DNA of 64,000 nt from Terribacillus halophilus. GTDB taxonomy: Bacteria; Bacillota; Bacilli; Bacillales; Amphibacillaceae. The notes beneath the pieces are model-generated. The model made no database searches and was not told where the DNA came from. It was given only the letters and a program-made list of their open reading frames with translations. The stretch lies in NCBI RefSeq assembly GCF_900101385.1, contig NZ_FMZB01000003.1, positions 124,001-188,000 on the forward strand, written 5' to 3'. This document shows, in pieces, positions 58,862 to 64,000 of this stretch (its first letter is position 1; each line of letters starts with the position of its first letter). A program made the position numbers and the translations under genes.

Positions 58862-59720
58862 TGGCTCCTCCTCCCCCCATCCAGATATCTTTTAATCTGC
58901 CAATGAATGATGTTCTTACTTTAGCTGTCGTTTCTTCCTTAGGTTTCAGATAATTGGCTGCGAGCTGCTTGATGATGGCTCCTGCTTTGGACTCCTTCTG
59001 ATTTATAAACGGCTCCTGCATCTTTACTGATTTAGGAATCTGTTTATCTTCCGGAAGAATTCCCAGGAGAACGATTTCTGCTTGGAGGAAAGTCTGCACC
59101 ACTTCCTTCATGCGGGCAGCGGTATCCCGCCCTTCTCGCTTATCCATTGCCCGATTGACTAGGAGGTACATTGGTAGATCAGCATTCCGGTTCTTGATAT
59201 GTTTGATCAGCGCATAAGCGTCCATCATACTCGTCGGTTCGGTAGTCGTGATGATGATACTTTCGTCCGCTGCCAAAATGAAACCTGCACTTTCTTCAGT
59301 TAAACCGGCCCCCATATCCAGGATCACAAAGTCGTATAGCCGCTGGGCCCTTTCAAATTCCTGCTGGAAATGGGCAACCCCCGCTCGATCCATCCGGAAA
59401 AATTCATCCATTGCTGCACCAGCGGCAATGAAGTGGAGACCATCTGGTCCGGCTTCTGCGATCTCTTCTATCCTTAATCTGTTCTCGATCATTTCCACAA
59501 AAGATCGTTTAGCCGAAGTGCCCAGCAGTATTTCAATATTCCCCATACCAAGATCCAGATCGATAAGCAGTACCGATTTTCCAAGCTTACCCAGTGCTAA
59601 AGAAAAGTTCAGCGCAACATTCGATTTGCCAACTCCGCCTTTCCCGCTGGCTATAGCTACAGTGCGTGCCAGTGACTTCCGCTGGATGCTTGCCCGGAGT
59701 TTAGCAGCTTGATCATACAC
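58833..59720 (-). CDS. flhG: FlhG (YlxH), MinD-like ATPase
   Basis: 295 residues. Deviant Walker A GKGGVGKSN at about 25-33 and DLDLGMGNIEILLGT. FlhG controls flagellar number and placement and stimulates FlhF GTPase through its N-terminal basic helix (AKLRASIQRK). It overlaps flhF by 8 nt. Confidence 0.95.
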   Translation of the reverse strand: MYDQAAKLRASIQRKSLARTVAIASGKGGVGKSNVALNFSLALGKLGKSVLLIDLDLGMGNIEILLGTSAKRSFVEMIENRLRIEEIAEAGPDGLHFIAAGAAMDEFFRMDRAGVAHFQQEFERAQRLYDFVILDMGAGLTEESAGFILAADESIIITTTEPTSMMDAYALIKHIKNRNADLPMYLLVNRAMDKREGRDTAARMKEVVQTFLQAEIVLLGILPEDKQIPKSVKMQEPFINQKESKAGAIIKQLAANYLKPKEETTAKVRTSFIGRLKDIWMGGGGANGKNTRFGR

Positions 59721-60813
59721 GAGCAGTCGCCTCCATCACACTTTTCGCCAGATAAGATGCAGAAGGGACGAGAATATCATCTGGTACATCCTGACCATGC
59801 GTCAGATAAGCAACGCCTATATGGGCTTGCTGAATCAAATTCAATATGCCGCCATAGCAGCTTGCTTCATCCATCTTCGTGAATATGAACTGCTTGATCG
59901 GTAAATGCGCAAACTGTTCGTAAACTTCGGATAAATCACCGGCCCTCGTTGTGAGGGACAATGCCAGATAAGATTCTGCCTCATGATGCAAATCAAGTGT
60001 GTGCTCCAGCTCTTTGACGTAAGCTGAATCTTTGAAATTCCTGCCTGCAGTATCAACGAAAACCAAATCATAATCGGCAAGCTTTTCCCTTGCAGCCTTA
60101 TAGTCTTCAAGCGAATAAGCAACTTCCAGCGGTACTTCCAATATTTTGGCGTACGTCCTGAGCTGATCGATGGCCGCAATCCTATATGTGTCTGTCGTGA
60201 TAAATGCAACTCTCTTCTGATCGACCAAAGCGCTTTTGGCAGCCAGTTTGGCAATGGTTGTTGTCTTGCCTACTCCGGTCGGACCTACAAGATGGATGAA
60301 CTTCTTCTCGAACTGTACTGGCGTTTGAACCTTTTCAAACCGTTTTACCAAATTCTCATAAAGTACCTGTTCGGCATCCTCATCGGAGTCATTCCCTAGA
60401 AGATGTTCCATCAGCTCGGAAGCAATCTGCGGATGAACCTCATTGTGCAGTAGTCGATCATACAATCCTTGCAGCGGCAGGGCATAATGTCTAGTCTGAT
60501 TGGAAATGGCAGACTTCACTTCCTGTTTAAGCGCTGCGATTTCAGCTGATAAATCCTTATCAGCCGAAACCTTCTCTGCTTTCGGCAGAGGCGCGGCCCT
60601 TGAAATCACAGTTTTTTGCACTGTGTGGCTTCCGTTGGTGACATCAGGGTCAAGTGCTGCGATGACTTCGATCCGCTTCTTCTTAAACAGACCGAAGATA
60701 CCGCCGCTTGTCAGTTCTTTCGTGCGCAGGATGACTGCATCCTTGCCAAGTTCCCGTCTGATTTGAATCATCGCTTCAGGCATCGTAGCAGCTGTATATT
60801 TCTTCATTTTCAT
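59713..60813 (-). CDS. flhF: FlhF, SRP-type GTPase of flagellar placement
   Basis: 366 residues (B. subtilis 366). N-terminal B domain, a helical N domain (about 110-165), and the G domain with GPTGVGKTT at 177-185, the TDTYRIAAIDQLRTYA insertion box and VDTAGRNFKD. It overlaps flhA by 4 nt. Confidence 0.97.
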   Translation of the reverse strand: MKMKKYTAATMPEAMIQIRRELGKDAVILRTKELTSGGIFGLFKKKRIEVIAALDPDVTNGSHTVQKTVISRAAPLPKAEKVSADKDLSAEIAALKQEVKSAISNQTRHYALPLQGLYDRLLHNEVHPQIASELMEHLLGNDSDEDAEQVLYENLVKRFEKVQTPVQFEKKFIHLVGPTGVGKTTTIAKLAAKSALVDQKRVAFITTDTYRIAAIDQLRTYAKILEVPLEVAYSLEDYKAAREKLADYDLVFVDTAGRNFKDSAYVKELEHTLDLHHEAESYLALSLTTRAGDLSEVYEQFAHLPIKQFIFTKMDEASCYGGILNLIQQAHIGVAYLTHGQDVPDDILVPSASYLAKSVMEATARV

Positions 60814-62843
60814 GCGACATTCACCATCCCGACACTTCTGATTTCTGTTGTATTGTCCAATTCATTGTAGGATAGTACGACTGCATGAGGCAGACTGCGA
60901 TCAAGCAGCTGGCGTATGTACATGCGGACCGTAGGAGAACATAAAACGATGACTGTCTCTTCCCGCAATGACAAACGTTCTGCCTGTTCCATGACTGACT
61001 GTACGATTTTTTGCTGTGATTCCGGATCCAGGGACAAATAGTTTCCATGTTCTGTTTGCTGAATATGGTCGGCTATCAATTTCTCGACAGCCCCAGAAAC
61101 GGTAATGACTTGTAATGGCTGTCTATTTTGGACATATTGCTTGGTGATTTGCGGCGCTAGTGCTTGGCGAGCGTATTCTGCAAGCAAATCGGTATCCGTT
61201 GTCATCCGGCCAAAATCAGCCAAAGTCTCGAAAATGACCGGCAAGTTCCTGACAGATACATGCTCACGCAGCAATTTTGCCAGCACCTTTTGCACATCCC
61301 CGACGGAAAGCGGCTCTGGTGTCACTTCCTCTGCAAGAATCGGATACGATTCCTTCAAATGATCGATTAGCTGTTTCGTTTCCTGTCTGCCGAGCAGTTC
61401 ATGGGCATGGCGTTTGATCGTTTCCGTAATATGAGTCGATACAACCGATGGAGGATCGACTACTGTATAGCCGGAAAGCTCTGCTTCATCCTTCGTTTCC
61501 TCACTGATCCATTTGGCAGGTAAACCAAAAGCTGGTTCTAGCGTATCGATACCATCCAAGCCATCATCTTCGACTCCCGGACTCATCGCTAAGTAATGGT
61601 CAAGCAGCACTTCACCGGCTGCCACTTCATTTCCTTTGATCTTCAAACGATATTCATTTGGTCCAAGCTGGATATTATCGCGTATACGAACAACCGGGAT
61701 GACAATACCGAGCTCGATTGCCAGCTGCTTACGGATCATGACAATCCGATCAAGCAAGTCTCCGCCTTGATTCGTATCAGCCAGCGGTATGAGTGCATAG
61801 CCGAATTCGAATTCGATCGGATCCATACTGAGCAGGTTCACTACATTGTCGGAAGACTTCATCGAAGTCTCCTCCTGTACATCTTCCGACTCGACGCTTA
61901 TCGTCTCTTCTTTCTTCTGTGCCCGGGATAGGAAGAAGGCGGCACCAGCAAGTATGGCGGCGATGGAAGTTGTCAGGAAGAAGTTGATCGGTGTCAAACC
62001 AAGCAGGAAGATCGTACCTGCTGCGATGTACAGCAAGCTAGGAAAACGGAATAGCTGTTTGGTTACATCACTGCCGAGGTTCCCTTCTGAAGCTACCCTT
62101 GTCACAACGATACCTGTTGCAGTAGAAATCAGGATTGCCGGGATCTGTGTTACCAATCCATCACCTACCGTAAGACGCATATACGTATTGATTGCTTCCT
62201 GGAAGCTCATCCCCAATTGCATCATTCCGATGATCAAACCGAAAACAATATTGATCAACACGATGATGATCCCAGCAATGGCATCACCTTTTACGAACTT
62301 GCTCGCACCATCCATTGCACCGTAGAAATCGGCTTCATTCTCTACTTTTTCTCGGCGTTTTTTTGCCTCCACATCAGATATCATGCCTGCATTCAAGTCA
62401 GCATCGATACTCATCTGCTTTCCTGGCATCGCATCAAGGGTGAAACGGGCAGCCACTTCAGAAACTCGCTCCGATCCTTTTGTGATAACCAGGAATTGGA
62501 TGATGACCAAAATGATGAAAACGACAAAGCCGACAAGCGGGTTACCCCCGATCACGAAGCTGCCGAACGTCTCTACTACCCCACCGGCGTGTCCTTCAGA
62601 GAGGATGGCTCTAGTGGTGGAGATATTCAATGCCAAGCGGAACAGCGTCAGCAAAAGTAAGAGAGAAGGAAAGATCGAAAATTGCAGCGCTTCCTCGGTA
62701 TTCATCGACACGAGAATAACTATCAAAGCAAGCGAGATATTCGTCAGGATCAAAATGCTCAAAAGCCAGCCCGGCATCGGGATGACGAGCATGACGATCA
62801 CTAAAATTACTGCTATAAGTACTGACATATCCTTAAGTTTCAT
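60810..62843 (-). CDS. flhA: FlhA, flagellar export gate protein
   Basis: 677 residues. Eight membrane helices (about 1-310), including the FHIPEP family region (FTLDAMPGKQMSIDADLNAG), and a cytoplasmic ring domain (about 340-677). Together with FlhB and FliPQR it forms the export gate. It is 18 nt after flhB. Confidence 0.97.
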   Translation of the reverse strand: MKLKDMSVLIAVILVIVMLVIPMPGWLLSILILTNISLALIVILVSMNTEEALQFSIFPSLLLLLTLFRLALNISTTRAILSEGHAGGVVETFGSFVIGGNPLVGFVVFIILVIIQFLVITKGSERVSEVAARFTLDAMPGKQMSIDADLNAGMISDVEAKKRREKVENEADFYGAMDGASKFVKGDAIAGIIIVLINIVFGLIIGMMQLGMSFQEAINTYMRLTVGDGLVTQIPAILISTATGIVVTRVASEGNLGSDVTKQLFRFPSLLYIAAGTIFLLGLTPINFFLTTSIAAILAGAAFFLSRAQKKEETISVESEDVQEETSMKSSDNVVNLLSMDPIEFEFGYALIPLADTNQGGDLLDRIVMIRKQLAIELGIVIPVVRIRDNIQLGPNEYRLKIKGNEVAAGEVLLDHYLAMSPGVEDDGLDGIDTLEPAFGLPAKWISEETKDEAELSGYTVVDPPSVVSTHITETIKRHAHELLGRQETKQLIDHLKESYPILAEEVTPEPLSVGDVQKVLAKLLREHVSVRNLPVIFETLADFGRMTTDTDLLAEYARQALAPQITKQYVQNRQPLQVITVSGAVEKLIADHIQQTEHGNYLSLDPESQQKIVQSVMEQAERLSLREETVIVLCSPTVRMYIRQLLDRSLPHAVVLSYNELDNTTEIRSVGMVNVA

Positions 62844-62861
62844 GTTGAATTTCCTCTTCTC

Positions 62862-63941
62862 TTACAATTTACGCTCCGTGCGGTAAACGAAGGCGAGCAC
62901 TTCTGCAACTGCTTGGAAAAACTCTTCCTGGATCGGCTGATTAAGCTCCACTTTTTTATATAATCCGCGTGCCAGCGGTTTGTTTTCCACCATCATTACA
63001 TCATTCGCCTTTGCAATTTCCTTGATTTTAAGCGCTACATGGTCCATTCCTTTCGCAATGACAATCGGTGTATCAGACTTTTTGTCGTCATACTGTATGG
63101 CAATCGCGAAGTGAGTCGGGTTGGTAATGACGACATCGGCTTTTGGAACCTCACTCATCATCCTCATCATGGACATCTGACGCTGCTTTTCTTTAATTTT
63201 GGAACGAATCAATGGATTACCTTCCATGTTTTTATGCTCATCCTTGATATCCTGTTTGGACATGCGGATATTCTTCTCAAAGTCAAACCGCTGATACGCA
63301 TAATCCAGTGCTGCAATAAACAGCAAAGCCAAAGTAGCTGCAAAACCCATATATAACGTTATCTTGCCGAAAAACTGCATGGCATTCTCCGGAGCCTTCA
63401 TGAACATGGTCATAACCGTATCCATGTTCTGCCAAAGCACATAGAAAGTCACCGCACCTACCAACCCGATCTTCAGCAAAGATTTCAGCAGCTCGACCAA
63501 AGCTCGGACAGAAAAAATACGTTTTGCCCCTTGGATTGGGTCAATCTTTTTCAAGTCAAACTTTATTGCTTCCCCGCTGAAAAGCAATCCGAACTGCCCA
63601 AAATTAGAAACCAGACCTGCAACGATGGCAAAGCCCATTATCGGGCCGACGATTTTAGCCAGGGCTATGCTCATCTCGACTAGCAGCGTCTGCACTGTAT
63701 TTGCGGTGACTTCCTGTGTGAGATATACATCAAATACACTTGTGAATAACTGGAGGAACTGTCCTTTGAAATATCCGCCCATCAAAGCCAGGACCCCTAA
63801 GGAGATTAAAAGCAATATTGCGGTATTGACATCCTGACTCTTGGCAACCTGTCCTTTTTTCCTAGTATCCTGCCGTTTTTTCGGCGTCGCTTTCTCTGTT
63901 TTCTCACCAGCGAAAAATTGCAGATCCAAACGGTATTTCAT
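62862..63941 (-). CDS. flhB: FlhB, flagellar export switch protein
   Basis: 359 residues. Basic N-terminus (AGEKTEKATPKKRQDTRKKG), four membrane helices, and a cytoplasmic domain with the self-cleaving NPTH at 274-277, which switches export from rod/hook to filament subunits. GGAGGGG is 5 nt before the ATG. Confidence 0.97.
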   Translation of the reverse strand: MKYRLDLQFFAGEKTEKATPKKRQDTRKKGQVAKSQDVNTAILLLISLGVLALMGGYFKGQFLQLFTSVFDVYLTQEVTANTVQTLLVEMSIALAKIVGPIMGFAIVAGLVSNFGQFGLLFSGEAIKFDLKKIDPIQGAKRIFSVRALVELLKSLLKIGLVGAVTFYVLWQNMDTVMTMFMKAPENAMQFFGKITLYMGFAATLALLFIAALDYAYQRFDFEKNIRMSKQDIKDEHKNMEGNPLIRSKIKEKQRQMSMMRMMSEVPKADVVITNPTHFAIAIQYDDKKSDTPIVIAKGMDHVALKIKEIAKANDVMMVENKPLARGLYKKVELNQPIQEEFFQAVAEVLAFVYRTERKL

Positions 63942-64000
63942 TTAAGCCCCTCCAAACAGAACCATCAAATCACGCATTGCCACCAGCATATAGTCGAACA
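63942..64000 (-). CDS. fliR: FliR, flagellar export protein (C-terminal end only)
   Basis: The last 18 codons and stop are present: FDYMLVAMRDLMVLFGGA. The stop codon directly abuts the flhB ATG. Identification is by position before flhB, as in other Bacillaceae. Confidence 0.7.
   Translation of the reverse strand, partial: FDYMLVAMRDLMVLFGGA

Noticed and set aside
1-64000. CRISPR arrays, prophage, insertion sequences, tRNA or rRNA genes, defence or toxin-antitoxin modules
   Set aside because: No spaced direct repeats, transposase, integrase, structural RNA gene or defence-type domain was seen on either strand; gene order is that of a conserved core region.

Overview
The window is a stretch of core chromosome from an endospore-forming, flagellated member of the Bacillaceae. 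Evidence for this is the set of sporulation genes (spoVS, spoIIIE, spoVFA/spoVFB, ylxY), the Gram-positive replicase polC, the sigD/swrB motility genes, and a gene order that follows, in reverse, the known Bacillus subtilis order from fliR to miaB. A halotolerant genus such as Terribacillus is possible, but that is a guess. All 61 recognisable protein genes lie on the minus strand, so transcription runs from high to low coordinates. I see no tRNA, rRNA, CRISPR array, prophage or insertion sequence.

Layout from left to right (downstream to upstream in transcription). 1-7754: miaB (3' end outside the window), spoVS, ymdB, rny, recA, cinA, pgsA. 7830-13324: ymfM (RodZ-like), ymfK, ymfJ, ymfI (EF-P modification) and the M16 peptidase pair ymfH/ymfF. 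13489-18246: a guanosine-type ABC transporter operon, nupNOPQ. 18461-21869: spoIIIE, ylzJ, tepA. 21970-26746: dapA, dapG, asd, spoVFB, spoVFA, a sporulation-controlled aspartate-pathway operon that supplies dipicolinate. 26897-29352: ymxH, mlpA, ylxY. 29463-39065: pnp, rpsO, ribF, truB, rbfA, ylxP, infB, ylxQ, ylxR, nusA, rimP (translation, transcription elongation and RNA decay). 39343-49474: polC, proS, rasP, dxr, cdsA, uppS (replication, tRNA charging, intramembrane proteolysis, isoprenoid and phospholipid precursors). 49619-52678: frr, pyrH, tsf, rpsB. 52843-64000: swrB, sigD, cheD, cheC, cheW, cheA, cheB, flhG, flhF, flhA, flhB and the last codons of fliR, which form the 3' part of a fla/che operon.

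Regulatory DNA is readable at many junctions. There are about 18 intrinsic terminators. Good sigma-A promoters precede miaB, rny, recA and rpsB. A LexA (SOS) box sits at recA. A textbook sigma-K promoter precedes spoVFA. Candidate ribosomal-protein leaders precede rpsO and rpsB. The most unusual junction is cinA-recA, where one long inverted repeat serves as the cinA terminator and also carries the recA SOS box.

Differences from the B. subtilis order: rnjB is missing between dapA and tepA, pbpX between recA and rny, tdh-kbl between spoVS and miaB, and ymfC-ymfE are replaced by the nup operon. I found no convincing previously undescribed multi-gene system. The items most worth a second look are the uncharacterised YmfK (ACT-like domain plus P-loop), the M16 pair, the catalytically altered YlxY, and the leader and terminator structures.
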